64,000 nt of DNA. It comes from Mesorhizobium sp. GTDB taxonomy: Bacteria; Pseudomonadota; Alphaproteobacteria; Rhizobiales; Rhizobiaceae. Location: NCBI GenBank assembly GCA_004020645.1, contig SAQL01000011.1:62001-126000 (forward strand). Reading direction: 5' to 3'. Below are positions 52,361-62,128 of the stretch, piece by piece. Position numbers and translations under genes: made by a program. The notes under the pieces were generated by a model. The model saw nothing but the letters and a program-made list of their open reading frames with translations. It did not search any database and had not been told where the DNA came from. Position 1 is the stretch's first letter, and each line of letters opens with the position of its first letter.

Positions 52361-54031
52361 ATGTACCGTTACGATGAGTTCGATCACGATTTCGTCCAGG
52401 CCCGCGTCGCCGAGTTCAGCGATCAGGTCACGCGGCGGCTTGCCGGCGAGATCACCGAGGATCAGTTCCGGCCGCTGAGGCTGATGAACGGCGTCTACCT
52501 GCAGTTGCACGCCTACATGCTGCGGATCGCGGTGCCTTACGGCACGCTGAACAGCAAGCAGTTGCGCATGCTCGGCCACATCGCACGCAAATACGACAAG
52601 GGCTACGGCCACTTCACGACGCGCCAGAACATCCAGTTCAACTGGCCGGCGCTGTCGGACATTCCGGCGATCCTGGCCGATCTGGCGAGTGTCGAAATGC
52701 ACGCCATCCAGACCAGCGGCAACTGCATCCGCAACGTCACTGCCGACCACTTTGCCGGTGCCGCCGCCGACGAAGTTGCCGATCCGCGCCCCTATGCGGA
52801 AATCCTGCGCCAATGGTCGTCGGTGCATCCGGAGTTCTCGTTCCTGCCGAGAAAATTCAAGATCGCGGTGACCGGCGCCGAGCGCGACCGCGCCGCCATC
52901 CAGACGCATGACATCGGCCTGCATTTGAAGAAGAACGCGGCCGGCGAACTCGGTTTTGCCGTCTATGTCGGCGGCGGTCAGGGCCGTACACCGATGATAG
53001 CCAAGAAGATCCGCGACTTCCTGCCCGAGGCGGACCTTCTGTCCTACTGCACGGCGATCCTGCGCGTTTACAACCTCTACGGCCGCCGCGACAACAAATA
53101 CAAGGCGCGCGTCAAGATCCTCGTCCACGAGACCGGTGTCGAGGAGATCACCCGCCAGGTCGAAGCCGAATGGCAGGAGCTGAAGGATGCGGATCTGAAG
53201 CTGCCGGAAGCCGATATCCGCGCCATTGATGCTTATTTCGCGCCGCCGGCTTTGACCGACCGGCCGGAAGGCGACGAGGCGGTCAAGCTTGCCCGCCTCG
53301 ATTCCAAGAGCTTTTCGGAATGGCTCGACCAGAACGTGGTCACCCACCGTCATCCCGATTATGCCGCCGTGACCATCTCGCTCAAGGGCATCGGCGAAGC
53401 GCCGGGCGACGCCTCCGACAGCCAGATGGAAGCGGTCGCCGACCTTGCCGAAAAATATGCCTTCGATGAGCTACGCGTCAGCCATGAGCAGAATCTGATC
53501 CTGCCGCATGTCGCGCGCGCCGACCTCAAGGCGGTCTATGACGCGCTGGTCGACATCGGACTGGCGACGGCCAATTCCAACCTGATATCAGACATCATCT
53601 CGTGCCCTGGCCTCGATTATTGCGCGCTGGCCACGGCGCGTTCCATTCCGGTGGCGCAGGAAATCTCGCTTCGTTTCGCTTCGCTCGAGCGGCAGCGCGA
53701 GATCGGCGAATTGAAGCTGAAGATTTCCGGCTGCATCAACGCCTGCGGCCATCACCATGTCGGCCATATCGGCATCCTCGGCGTCGAAAAGAAGGGCGCC
53801 GAACTCTATCAGGTCACGCTCGGCGGCTCGGCCGACGAGAACACCTCGGTCGGCGAGATCATCGGCCGCGGCTTCAGCTCGGCAGAGATCACCGACGCCA
53901 TCGAACAGATCGTCGAAACCTATCTCGGGCTTCGACTGGACAGAAACGAAAAATTCATCGACGCCTACCGCCGTGTCGGTCCCGCGCCGTTCAAGGAGGC
54001 GCTCTATGCTGGCGAAGCCAAGGCCGCTTGA
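52361..54031 (+). CDS. cysI: Assimilatory sulfite reductase, siroheme/Fe-S subunit
   Basis: A 556-residue protein with two ferredoxin-like halves of the nitrite/sulfite reductase family (GHFTTRQNIQFNW in the first; DELRVSHEQNLILPHV in the second). The Fe4S4-siroheme cysteines are in SCPGLDYCALATAR and SGCINACGHHHVGHIGI (C-x5-C and C-x3-C). It reduces sulfite to sulfide with six electrons. No flavoprotein CysJ is nearby, so ferredoxin or another donor must be used, as in other rhizobia. The cysH start lies inside its last codons. Confidence 0.95.
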   Translation: MYRYDEFDHDFVQARVAEFSDQVTRRLAGEITEDQFRPLRLMNGVYLQLHAYMLRIAVPYGTLNSKQLRMLGHIARKYDKGYGHFTTRQNIQFNWPALSDIPAILADLASVEMHAIQTSGNCIRNVTADHFAGAAADEVADPRPYAEILRQWSSVHPEFSFLPRKFKIAVTGAERDRAAIQTHDIGLHLKKNAAGELGFAVYVGGGQGRTPMIAKKIRDFLPEADLLSYCTAILRVYNLYGRRDNKYKARVKILVHETGVEEITRQVEAEWQELKDADLKLPEADIRAIDAYFAPPALTDRPEGDEAVKLARLDSKSFSEWLDQNVVTHRHPDYAAVTISLKGIGEAPGDASDSQMEAVADLAEKYAFDELRVSHEQNLILPHVARADLKAVYDALVDIGLATANSNLISDIISCPGLDYCALATARSIPVAQEISLRFASLERQREIGELKLKISGCINACGHHHVGHIGILGVEKKGAELYQVTLGGSADENTSVGEIIGRGFSSAEITDAIEQIVETYLGLRLDRNEKFIDAYRRVGPAPFKEALYAGEAKAA

Positions 54032-54770
54032 TCGTATCGTCGACGTCGAGGCCGGTATCGCCGCCGAGGCGGCGGGGCTCGATGCGCTCTATGGTCATCT
54101 GAAGCCGCTGGAGATCATCGAGCGCTCGGCCCAGGAATTCTTTCACGGTGAAATCGCCGCGGTTTCGTCGTTCGGAGCGGATTCGGCAGTGCTGCTGCAC
54201 ATGATCGCCAAGATCGACCGGACGCTGCCGGTGATCTTCCTCGACACCGGCAAGCACTTCGAGGAGACGCTCGGCTATCGCGACGCGCTGGTTGCCGATT
54301 TCGGGCTGACCGACATAAGGGTGATCACGCCCGAAGAAGCGGCACTCGAACGGATCGATCCGACCGGCAATCTGAACGAGACCGACACCGACGCCTGCTG
54401 CGGTGTTCGCAAGGTTGAGCCATTGGCGCGCGGCGTCGAGCCGTTCCGCGCCTGGTTCACCGGGCGCAAGCGTTTTCAGGCGACGACGCGGGCGTCCCTT
54501 CCGGTGTTCGAGGCGGTCGGCTCGCGCATCCGCATCAATCCGCTGGCGCATTGGACGACCGCCGACCAGGCCAACTATATGCGCGCGCATGCGCTGCGTG
54601 AGAATCCGCTGGTCGCCTATGGCTATCTGTCGATAGGTTGCTTCCCGTGCACGCAGCCGGTGCAGCCGGGCGATGACGCGCGCAGCGGCCGCTGGGCAGG
54701 GCACGCCAAGACCGAGTGCGGCATCCATTTGTCGGGGCTGGAAAAGTCGCTGACCGACGCATCGCTTTAG
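54006..54770 (+). CDS. cysH: Adenylylsulfate (APS) reductase, CysH family
   Basis: ATG 54006 follows AAGGAGGCGCTCT and overlaps cysI by 26 bp; 254 residues. The PAPS-reductase fold has SSFGADSAVLLH (P-loop-like) and FLDTGKHFEET. Two Cys pairs, C131-C132 (DACCGVRK) and C212-x-x-C215 (GCFPCTQP), bind a 4Fe-4S cluster, which marks the APS-using bacterial type rather than the PAPS enzyme of enterics. The catalytic Cys is C238 in ECGIH. It makes sulfite for CysI. Confidence 0.95.
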   Translation: MLAKPRPLDRIVDVEAGIAAEAAGLDALYGHLKPLEIIERSAQEFFHGEIAAVSSFGADSAVLLHMIAKIDRTLPVIFLDTGKHFEETLGYRDALVADFGLTDIRVITPEEAALERIDPTGNLNETDTDACCGVRKVEPLARGVEPFRAWFTGRKRFQATTRASLPVFEAVGSRIRINPLAHWTTADQANYMRAHALRENPLVAYGYLSIGCFPCTQPVQPGDDARSGRWAGHAKTECGIHLSGLEKSLTDASL

Positions 54771-54782
54771 GGTATATCGATG

Positions 54783-54898
54783 TTCAGGTGAGGCCGGCCT
54801 GCGAATGGCGGCTTCCTGCGCTTCCGGTGCTCACGTACCCAAAGTACGCTCCGCTCCGGTTCTCGGAAGCCACCATTCTCGGCTCGGCCTGACCTGAA
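54783..54898. repeat. Large intergenic hairpin containing repeat copy 2
   Basis: TTCAGGTGAGGCCG (54783-54796) is inverted at 54885-54898 with one mismatch, and AATGGCGGCTTCC (54804-54816) at 54865-54877 with one mismatch. The central 54816-54865 is the same 50-base element as 34829-34878. The hairpin lies inside the cys operon between cysH and the DUF934 gene and may terminate or reduce transcription there. Confidence 0.75.
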
Positions 54899-54954
54899 TC
54901 TCAACACACCTCGAGCGTTGAACTTTAGAATTTTGTGGACTTGGGAATTTCTCG

Positions 54955-55491
54955 ATGAGTGAATCGATAGCGGAAAACGCCACCCGCCTCTGGACCCCGA
55001 CAGGTTTTAGCGAGGACGAGTGGAGCCATGCCGAGAGTGCCGACGCACTGTCCGGCAATGGCCGCTTCATCCTGCCGCTGCAGGCGTTTCTCGACCTCGA
55101 TCCGGCGGTGCGCCGGTCGGCGAAGGAGCGCCTCGGCGTGCTGCTTCAGCCCGGCGATCAGCTCGAAAAGATCGCGGACCTGCTCGACCAGATATCGCTG
55201 GTGGCGCTGGCCTTCCCGGCTTTCAGTGATGGCCGGTCCTTCTCCAAGGGCGAACTGCTGCGCAGCCGCTACCGTTTCGAGGGCGCGGTCCGCGCCACGG
55301 GACAGGTTCTGGTCGACCAGCTTCCGCATATGCTGCGCCTCGGCTTCGACGAGTTCGAAGTCTCAAATCCAGTGTTGCTGAAACGGCTCGAGGAAGGGCG
55401 CACCGGCGGTCTGCCGCTCTCCTACCAGCCGACCGTGAAGCCGGAGGCCAAAGGCCCCAAATATTCTTGGCGGCGGGTGCGCGCCGGCTGA
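54955..55491 (+). CDS. DUF934 family protein of sulfate assimilation
   Basis: A 178-residue protein of the DUF934 family, which normally follows cysH in proteobacteria. The characteristic centre is FPAFSDGRSFSKGELLRSRYRF, followed by GQVLVDQLPHMLRLGFDEFEV. Its role in sulfur assimilation is inferred from constant gene order. It is separated from cysH by 184 bp containing the palindromic element, which is unusual for a gene that is generally coupled. Confidence 0.9.
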   Translation: MSESIAENATRLWTPTGFSEDEWSHAESADALSGNGRFILPLQAFLDLDPAVRRSAKERLGVLLQPGDQLEKIADLLDQISLVALAFPAFSDGRSFSKGELLRSRYRFEGAVRATGQVLVDQLPHMLRLGFDEFEVSNPVLLKRLEEGRTGGLPLSYQPTVKPEAKGPKYSWRRVRAG

Positions 55492-55628
55492 TCTTCCCCA
55501 CGGAGCAGGTCGCATCTGGTCGGACCACTTTACGGATTCAATCTTTTATTTTCGGCGTCCGCACCTTAAGATAGGGCCTATTATTTTGCCATCCGAAATA
55601 AATATCGCCACCAAGGGAGGAACCGGGA

Positions 55629-56249
55629 ATGGCTGGTAAGAAGATATTGATGCTCGTTGGCGAGTTCAGCGAGGAATACGAGATTTTCGTCTTTGAACAG
55701 GCCATGCATGCGGTCGGCCACACGGTCCATGTCGTGTGTCCCGACAAGAAGGCAGGCGATATCCTGAAGACGTCGCTTCACGACTTCGAGGGCCACCAGA
55801 CCTATACGGAAAAGCTCGGCCACGACTATATCCTCAACAAGACCTTTGCCGAGGTGAATCCGGCCGAATACGACGCCGTCTATGCGGCAGGCGGGCGCGG
55901 CCCGGAATATATCCGCATCGACAAGCGCGTGCAGGCGCTGGTGCGGCATTTCCACGAGAGCGGCAAGCCGATCTTCACCATCTGCCATGGCGCGCAGATC
56001 CTGATGGCGGTCGACGGCGTGCTGCGTGGCAGGGAGGTCGCGGCGCTGCAGTATTGCGAGCCGGAAGTCACGCTCGCCGGCGGCACCTACATCGACGTCG
56101 CGCCGAGCGGCGCCCATGTCGACGGCAATCTGGTCTCGGCCAAAGGCTGGCCGGGCCTCGCCGCCTTCATGCGCGAATGCCTGAAAGTGCTCGGCACCGA
56201 GATCCGCCACGGCGAGATCCTGATGCGCGACGAACGCAAGGCGGCTTGA
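55629..56249 (+). CDS. DJ-1/PfpI family protein
   Basis: A 206-residue protein after GGGAGGAACCGGGA. The DJ-1/PfpI fold shows the conserved Glu in GEFSEEYE, then YDAVYAAGGRGPEYIRID, and the nucleophile elbow C119-H120 in FTICHGAQ. An acid partner for a protease triad is not evident. Family members act as amidases, deglycase-like or stress proteins. It stands alone and is followed by strong hairpins. Confidence 0.9.
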   Translation: MAGKKILMLVGEFSEEYEIFVFEQAMHAVGHTVHVVCPDKKAGDILKTSLHDFEGHQTYTEKLGHDYILNKTFAEVNPAEYDAVYAAGGRGPEYIRIDKRVQALVRHFHESGKPIFTICHGAQILMAVDGVLRGREVAALQYCEPEVTLAGGTYIDVAPSGAHVDGNLVSAKGWPGLAAFMRECLKVLGTEIRHGEILMRDERKAA

Positions 56250-56258
56250 GCTAGATCC

Positions 56259-56324
56259 TGTAAAGCCGCCGCACCCGTAGTGCGGCGGCTTTACAGCGCC
56301 GCGCGTCCTTTTTGGGGGACGCGC
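56259..56324. terminator. Bidirectional hairpins between convergent genes
   Basis: TGTAAAGCCGCCGCAC (56259-56274) pairs perfectly over 16 bp with 56280-56295 across a 5-base loop, a very stable stem. A second stem, GCGCGTCC/GGACGCGC (56301-56308, 56317-56324), follows. They lie between the DJ-1 gene and the convergent desaturase gene. No long T run follows, so factor-independent termination is likely but not certain. Confidence 0.7.
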
Positions 56325-56325
56325 T

Positions 56326-57348
56326 TTACGCGGTCATCCGCGCTTCGCGAAACGACACCAGCTTGCTGCGGCTCTCATCCCACAGCGCCAGCTTGACGCA
56401 GCGCAGGCTGTCGAGAAGTGTGACGCGGCCGATTTCGCGCAGTTCCGGATAGTCCCTCAGGACCTCCTGCAGGCGATAGCACGGCACCTTGGCGGAGAGG
56501 TGGTGCACGTGATGTACGCCGATATTGCCGGTGAACCAGTTCAGTACCGGCGGCAGGTCATAATAGGACGAGCCGTGCAGGGCCGCATGCTGGAACTCCC
56601 ATTCGGAGTCCTTTGCCCACTCGGTCTCTTCGAACTGGTGCTGGACATAGAACAGCCAGATGCCGGCGGAACCGGCCAGAACGACGATGGGCAAATGGAC
56701 AACCAGGAACGCTTCGAGGCCGACGAACCAGACGAGGGCGGCGGCGGCGACCGCGATGGCCACATTGGTGGCCATTGACGACACCCAGGGCGTGACGCCG
56801 CCTCGCATCATGCCGACCGGCAGTCTCTGCTCAAAGATGAAAAGCCAAATGGGGCCGAGGCCGAACATGACGAGCGGATGGCGATAGAGACGATAGGCAA
56901 GGCGGCCCCGCCAGGACATTTGCCGATATTCGGCGACAGTCAGCGTCCTGATGTCGCCCGTGCCGCGCTCATCGAGGTTGCCGGCGCTGGCGTGATGGGT
57001 AGCGTGGGCACGCCGCCAGCAATCGTAGGGCGTCAAGGTCAGGATGCCCAGCCCGCGGCCGATCCAGTCGTCGGCGGTGCGGTTGGCGAAGAAGGAACCG
57101 TGGCCGCAATCGTGCTGGATCATGAAGATCCGCACCAGAAAGCCGGCGGCCGGAAGGATGAGGATCAGACCCCACCAATGACCATGGGCATAGGCAGCCG
57201 AGGACAGCGCCCACAGCGTGGCAAAGGGGATGAGGGTGATGGCAAGTTCGACGGCGCTGCGCCGCCTGTCAGGTTTCTTGTAACGCGCCAGGATTTTCAA
57301 CCAGGCACGTTTGCTGTTCGCTACAGCTTCGGGGGAAATCATGTTCAT
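56326..57348 (-). CDS. Membrane fatty acid desaturase
   Basis: ATG 57348 (MNMISPEAVA) gives 340 residues; ATG 57369 is a weaker alternative. The three histidine boxes of the di-iron desaturases are intact: HDCGH (79-83), HATHH (115-119) and HHVHH near residue 272. Hydrophobic helices lie between about 35-75, 160-180 and 195-240. It introduces a double bond into membrane acyl chains. It could belong to the omega-3/omega-6-like bacterial group, but regiospecificity cannot be read. It is convergent with the DJ-1 gene. Confidence 0.9.
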   Translation of the reverse strand: MNMISPEAVANSKRAWLKILARYKKPDRRRSAVELAITLIPFATLWALSSAAYAHGHWWGLILILPAAGFLVRIFMIQHDCGHGSFFANRTADDWIGRGLGILTLTPYDCWRRAHATHHASAGNLDERGTGDIRTLTVAEYRQMSWRGRLAYRLYRHPLVMFGLGPIWLFIFEQRLPVGMMRGGVTPWVSSMATNVAIAVAAAALVWFVGLEAFLVVHLPIVVLAGSAGIWLFYVQHQFEETEWAKDSEWEFQHAALHGSSYYDLPPVLNWFTGNIGVHHVHHLSAKVPCYRLQEVLRDYPELREIGRVTLLDSLRCVKLALWDESRSKLVSFREARMTA

Positions 57349-57482
57349 CAGGATGCATAGACGGCCCATCCCGTTGCCGCAAGGCAGCCATCACGCCAAG
57401 TTACTGCGCGTAATTGTCGCGCGACGCGCAAAGTGCTGCAAAAGGTATGCCAATGGCACGCAGCGACAGGCAAGTGTGTTGT

Positions 57483-57716
57483 CTATCGCCGGCTGCCACC
57501 GGCGGCTACGCTGCTTTCGATGCCGTCCAGGCGGTCGAGCAATTCCTTGAAACGATCGGGAATGTCGTTCTCCGTCCGGAACGCCGGTAACGCGCGCAGA
57601 AAGTGCATCGTTGCCTCGGTGCCGAACTGGCGCCTGATGCCGGCCGCGAGCCTTTCACGTCTTTCGTCATTGTTGCGGGCGCCATTCTTACGGTCGCCAT
57701 CGTTGCGGGTCGCCAT
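57483..57716 (-). CDS. Small protein with NepR-like motif
   Basis: ATG 57716 (MATRNDGDRK) gives 77 residues; the frame extends to an ATG at 57791. The N-terminal third is very basic and charged; the C-terminal part, IPDRFKELLDRLDGIE, resembles the core helix of NepR, the anti-sigma factor of the general stress response (PDRFLxLLxxLD). On the minus strand GGAAC (57766-57762), 17 bp, AGTT is a near match to an EcfG promoter and would place the transcript start just before ATG 57716. No phyR or ecfG gene is close by, so a genuine NepR role is uncertain. Confidence 0.55.
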   Translation of the reverse strand: MATRNDGDRKNGARNNDERRERLAAGIRRQFGTEATMHFLRALPAFRTENDIPDRFKELLDRLDGIESSVAAGGSRR

Positions 57717-57953
57717 CTCAAAATCCTGTGTCGGCTTCGAAACTCTTCCAGCAGACGAATGGTTCCCCCATCGCAGCATCTTGGCAAGCAAAGCCGCCGG
57801 TTACAGTAAAATTTGAATTAATATCGAAAGGTCTTCATGATGCGTCGTCGAAGCGCGAGCGGCCGCCCCAGTATCGCTTGCCCCTTGATTTTTGGCCGCC
57901 AAACCTCGATATCGGGCACAAATCCACACCATTCGAAATGACGGGAAACGGCG

Positions 57954-58589
57954 ATGAGCGACCAGGCAAAAGACGAACGCGCGCCCGATGAAGCCGAGAC
58001 GGCCGGGGCTGCCACCGAACATACGGAAGGCAGCGTCGACGGCGACTACGAGGCGCTTGTGCGGCTGCTGAAGGAAAACGACGAGTTGAAGGACCGCGCG
58101 CTCCGCGTCGCGGCTGAGATGGAGAATCTGCGCCGCCGTACCGCCCGCGATGTGCACGACGCGCGTGCCTATGCCGTTGCAAATTTCGCCCGTGACATGC
58201 TGTCGGTGTCGGACAATCTGCGCCGCGCGCTGGATGCGATTCCGGCTGAGGCCAAGGCGTCGGGCGATGCCGGCTTCAAGGCGCTGATCGAGGGCGTCGA
58301 GCTCACCGAGCGCGCCATGCTATCGGCGCTGGAGCGGCACGGGGTAAAGAAGCTCGAGCCGGAAGGCGAGAAATTCGACCCGAATTTCCACCAGGCGATG
58401 TTCGAGGTGCCCAGTCCGGAGGTGCCGGCCAACACCGTGGTCCAGGTCGTGCAGCCAGGCTATTCGATCGGCGAGCGGGTGTTGCGGCCAGCCATGGTCG
58501 GCGTTGCCAAGGGCGGTCCCAAGCATGTAGCTGGTCAAGCGCCGGTCGAGCCAGGGCCGGTGAATGAGCAAGCCGAGAAGGATGCGTAA
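57954..58589 (+). CDS. grpE: GrpE, nucleotide exchange factor of DnaK
   Basis: A 211-residue protein. An acidic N terminus is followed by a long coiled-coil helix (residues about 38-85: [20 protein letters not shown]) and the C-terminal beta domain with [20 protein letters not shown] and the GRPE signature around [26 protein letters not shown]. It exchanges ADP for ATP on DnaK as a dimer. Regulation by heat shock is known for the family, but I see no CIRCE element in the 160 bp upstream. Confidence 0.97.
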   Translation: MSDQAKDERAPDEAETAGAATEHTEGSVDGDYEALVRLLKENDELKDRALRVAAEMENLRRRTARDVHDARAYAVANFARDMLSVSDNLRRALDAIPAEAKASGDAGFKALIEGVELTERAMLSALERHGVKKLEPEGEKFDPNFHQAMFEVPSPEVPANTVVQVVQPGYSIGERVLRPAMVGVAKGGPKHVAGQAPVEPGPVNEQAEKDA

Positions 58590-58593
58590 ACGA

Positions 58594-58621
58594 GTGAATA
58601 GTGAATAGTGAATAGTGAATA
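58594..58621 (+). repeat. Tandem heptamer repeat, four exact copies
   Basis: GTGAATA is repeated four times without change just after the grpE stop codon. About 40 bases on, CTATTCACC and CACTACTC are inverted partial copies, so a hairpin can form. It fills the gap between the convergent grpE and olsB genes. The copy number may vary between strains. Confidence 0.85.
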
Positions 58622-58689
58622 GGGTACGAAGCCACCTGGCTCTGCAAAGCTAACTCTCACTCACTATTCACCATTTCACCATTCACTAC

Positions 58690-59577
58690 TCAGGCGGCGA
58701 AACGCTGGGCTTCCCCGCCATAATAATTGACGTAGCGGGCGCCGATCTCCTGGACCGGCATTACCACGAACACGTCGACCGTCGAGAATTCGCGGTCGAT
58801 GACGCAGCCGTCGCCGATGCGCGCGCCGACGCGCAGATAACCCTTGACCAGCGGCGGCATCGCCGCGATCGCGGCCTTGGCATTGACCGCCTCGATCGGC
58901 ATCAAATCCATGGAACAGTAGCGCCCGGCGACCGCACGCACGTCCCAGGCCGAATTCGTCCGGCAGTGATGGGCGAGATAGGTCAGCGCTTCGGCGTGCG
59001 CCGCCGGCACGGTGCCGTGGAACGAAGCGCAACCGGTCATCACGCCGATCCCGTAATGGTTGATATAGGCCCAAATACCTTGCCAGAGCGCCTCGATGGT
59101 GCGCTTCGAGCGGTATTCCGGCAAGACGCAGGAGCGGCCGAGCTCGAGGAAACGCTGGCCGGGGTGGCGGGCGATAAGATTGGTCAGTTCGAATTCGCCC
59201 TCGGAATAGAAGCCGCCGGCCGCTGCCGCGATTTCCTGCCGCAGCAGGCGGTAGGTACCGACAATGCGGCGATGCTCGGGACCGGACAGCGAAGTGTCGA
59301 AGACGAGCAAATGATCACAAAGCGGATCGAAATGGTCGGCGTCGCGGCGGTCCTGCACCTGGAACAGGTTCTTCCTGGCACCAAGCTCGTCATAGAACAC
59401 CCGGTAGCGCACTTCCTGCGCGGCGGCGATCTCGGCCTCGTTGCGGGCGAGCCGCACTTCGAGGTTGCCGATTCGGCCGAGCGCTTCGCCTTTTATGACG
59501 GCATCGACGTTCCGCCCGGTGAGCAAAGCACCACTGGCGTTCGGCCGAGCGTCACGTTCCGGCATAACTGTATGCAC
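58690..59577 (-). CDS. olsB: OlsB, L-ornithine N-alpha-acyltransferase
   Basis: A 295-residue GNAT-fold acyltransferase. Family sequences are visible: LAQEVRYRVFYDELGA-type QEVRYRVFYDELGARKN, FDPLCDHLLVFD, VGTYRLLRQEIA, ELGRSCVLPEYRSKRTI and GCASFHGT. It transfers a 3-hydroxyacyl chain from ACP to ornithine, the first step of ornithine lipid synthesis, important in phosphate-starved rhizobia. The olsA partner is not in the window. Start ATG 59577 is kept; ATG 59565 is possible. It is convergent with grpE. Confidence 0.92.
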   Translation of the reverse strand: MHTVMPERDARPNASGALLTGRNVDAVIKGEALGRIGNLEVRLARNEAEIAAAQEVRYRVFYDELGARKNLFQVQDRRDADHFDPLCDHLLVFDTSLSGPEHRRIVGTYRLLRQEIAAAAGGFYSEGEFELTNLIARHPGQRFLELGRSCVLPEYRSKRTIEALWQGIWAYINHYGIGVMTGCASFHGTVPAAHAEALTYLAHHCRTNSAWDVRAVAGRYCSMDLMPIEAVNAKAAIAAMPPLVKGYLRVGARIGDGCVIDREFSTVDVFVVMPVQEIGARYVNYYGGEAQRFAA

Positions 59578-59741
59578 GAGTGATTCTCCTTCGAGCCATC
59601 CCTCTTGGCACGGGGATACGGTGTAGGTGCAACAGGATTGTGACAGTACCGTGATACGGTGCTACGGGCAATACTTCGTCGGCTGGGTAATCCTTCAACC
59701 GGCTATGTTACGCAGGGAAGCCAGGAAGAACAGCCGGCGGA

Positions 59742-62030
59742 TCAGGCGGCCGCCTGGCCCTCGATCGCATGGACAAGCGCGTCGGGGTCGAGCGGCTTGG
59801 TGACGAAGCCGCTGGCGCCATGGGCAAGCACGGCGTGGCGCGTCGTTTCCTGGCTGTCCGCCGAAAGCACCATGATTGGAACCGGCGGCACGGCGGTTTC
59901 CTCCTCGTGCCGGCGGATGGCGGCGATGGCGTCCAGCCCGTCCATGACAGGCATGTGCAGGTCCATCAGCACCACGTCGAAGCGGTGCTTGTGACCGGTC
60001 CCAGTGACGGCCTCGACGGCGGCCTTGCCGTTGCCGACCACTTTCACGCGATGCCCGGCCTTCAGCAGAGTGGCACGGGCAAGCATGGCGTTGATGTCGT
60101 TATCCTCGGCGATCAGCACGGACAGCCCCTGCCTGCGGCCGCCAATGGCACGGACGGATGGTGCGCCGGGCTTTTCCGGCTGTGGCTGGGTGAGGGCGGA
60201 CACGCTGCTGGTCAAAAGCACGCGCAGCAACGTCTCGCCGCGCACTGGCCTTGCCAGGAAAGTGGCGTAGCCGCTGGCGCGGAACTGGCTCAGCATGCCG
60301 CGGTCGGTAGGCGCGATCAGCGTGATCGCCTCGCAATCGGCAAAGCCGATCTGGCGAAGGCGTTTGAGCAACCTGCCGTCGCCCTCCTCCATGGCCGCAT
60401 CGACCAGAAGCACGTCGCAGCCTTCTGCGAAGGACCCTGCCTGGGCAGCGGTCGCGGCCAGATCGACCATGCCGCCATTGGCACGGATGGTGCGGGCGAT
60501 GGCGTCGGCCTCGATGGCGTTCTTCGACAGGATCACCGCGCGCCGTCCTGACAGCGCATTCAGGCGGGTCTGCGGCGGCTCGGTGGCCGATATTGCAGGG
60601 ATTTCGAAGACGAACTCGGAGCCGTGGCCGAGCCGGCTCGATACCGAAATCGTGCCGCCCATGGCGATCACCAGGCGCCTGGAGATGGCAAGACCGAGCC
60701 CGGCGCCGCCATGCGCGCGGGTCGACGTGCCATCAGCCTGTTCGAATTCCTCGAAGATGCGCTCCATGTCGTCCTCGTGCAGGCCGGGACCGGTGTCGGC
60801 GACGGTGAAGCATATGCGGTCGGTGGTTTCGGTGCGGGTACGAGCGATGCTCACCAAGACGCCGCCGTTGTCGGTGAACTTGATCGCGTTGCCGATCAGG
60901 TTGAGCAGCACCTGCCTGACCCTTCCCGGATCGGCTGATATCCTCTGCGGCACGTCGGGTTCGACATGGCAGCCAAGGCCGATATTCTTGGCGAAGGCGC
61001 GCGCAGCCAAAAGTTCGACTATGTTGTCGGCGATCTCGCGCACCGACATTGGCTGCGGTTCGGGATCGAAGCGGCCGGCCTCAATCTTGGAATAGTCGAG
61101 CAGATCCTCGATCAGCGCCAGCAGTGCGCTGGCCGAGGTCGAGACGGCGCCGACATAGGTCCGTTGTTCGGGCGAGAGATTGGTGTCCGCCAGCAGCCTG
61201 GCCATGCCCATGATGCCGTTCATCGGCGTGCGGATCTCGTGGCTGACGGTGGCGAGGAAGCGCGATTTGGCCTGGCTTGCATATTCGGCTCGCTCACGGG
61301 CGGTGATCAGCGACGATTCGGCGTGCTTGCGGGCGGTGATGTCGCGGGCGATGGCGCGATGCGAGGCGCCGCCGTTCTCGTTGTCGCGCACGGACAGTTC
61401 GATCCATGAGAACCAGCGCGGGCCAGCCGGCGTGCGAATGGCGACGTCGGTGGAGCTCAGGCATTCGTGGTCGGAAAAAGCGGCATCGGGAACGATGCCG
61501 ACGTCGATGCCGAGTTCGGCAAGGGTCCTGCCGGCAAGGTCGCGCTGATCGGCTCCGACAAGATCGGCGAAGACCTTGTTGGCATAGACGATGTGGCCGT
61601 CACGGTCGCGGTGGACGACGAGATCGCCAAGCGCGTCGATCAGCCCGCGAAAGCGTTCCTCGCTCTCCTGCATCTCCCACATGCGGTCGGCCAGGGTCTC
61701 GACCTCGGCGCGGTTGCGAGCTGCGGTCTCGCCAAGGAGGGCAACCGTACGACGCTCCTTGCGCCTGGCACGCAGATGCACGGCGAGACCGGCCATGCCG
61801 GTCGCCAAAAGGCCGAAAGTGATGAAGATCGGCGCTCCGGTCAGATGCGACAGACCTGCCAGTACGACTATGGCGACGAGCGTCAGGAACGGCAGGCCTT
61901 CGCGATTGGCGGCGGGCAGTTCGGGTGCCAGTGGCGGCGCTGCGATATGCTGCCGTCTTGGCGCTTCCGGGCCGATCTCGTCGACGCTTTCGGCGCCCTC
62001 CGTTTCTCTGATGCCGGATTCCGTGACCAT
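59742..62030 (-). CDS. PAS-domain hybrid sensor histidine kinase/response regulator
   Basis: A 762-residue hybrid kinase. It has two membrane segments (46-86), a PAS domain (about 121-235), then the kinase core with H264 in [14 protein letters not shown]381 (NLIGNAIKF), DTGPGL (412-417) and [10 protein letters not shown] (441-450). A degenerate receiver (about 494-610) keeps Asp544 but has Arg in place of the conserved Lys (FLARP). A full receiver follows (IAEDND at 640, phospho-acceptor D690 in [12 protein letters not shown], Lys in FVTKPLD). Phospho-relay to a separate phosphotransferase is likely. No response-regulator gene is adjacent. Confidence 0.93.
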   Translation of the reverse strand: MVTESGIRETEGAESVDEIGPEAPRRQHIAAPPLAPELPAANREGLPFLTLVAIVVLAGLSHLTGAPIFITFGLLATGMAGLAVHLRARRKERRTVALLGETAARNRAEVETLADRMWEMQESEERFRGLIDALGDLVVHRDRDGHIVYANKVFADLVGADQRDLAGRTLAELGIDVGIVPDAAFSDHECLSSTDVAIRTPAGPRWFSWIELSVRDNENGGASHRAIARDITARKHAESSLITARERAEYASQAKSRFLATVSHEIRTPMNGIMGMARLLADTNLSPEQRTYVGAVSTSASALLALIEDLLDYSKIEAGRFDPEPQPMSVREIADNIVELLAARAFAKNIGLGCHVEPDVPQRISADPGRVRQVLLNLIGNAIKFTDNGGVLVSIARTRTETTDRICFTVADTGPGLHEDDMERIFEEFEQADGTSTRAHGGAGLGLAISRRLVIAMGGTISVSSRLGHGSEFVFEIPAISATEPPQTRLNALSGRRAVILSKNAIEADAIARTIRANGGMVDLAATAAQAGSFAEGCDVLLVDAAMEEGDGRLLKRLRQIGFADCEAITLIAPTDRGMLSQFRASGYATFLARPVRGETLLRVLLTSSVSALTQPQPEKPGAPSVRAIGGRRQGLSVLIAEDNDINAMLARATLLKAGHRVKVVGNGKAAVEAVTGTGHKHRFDVVLMDLHMPVMDGLDAIAAIRRHEEETAVPPVPIMVLSADSQETTRHAVLAHGASGFVTKPLDPDALVHAIEGQAAA

Positions 62031-62128
62031 GCGGAAACCCTTGCCAGACAGAGATTATGGAAAATTGCGGCCGTTCGTTCGAATTTTATCGGTTGCGCGT
62101 TTTTTGGCTAAACGGCAGACGACAGAAC

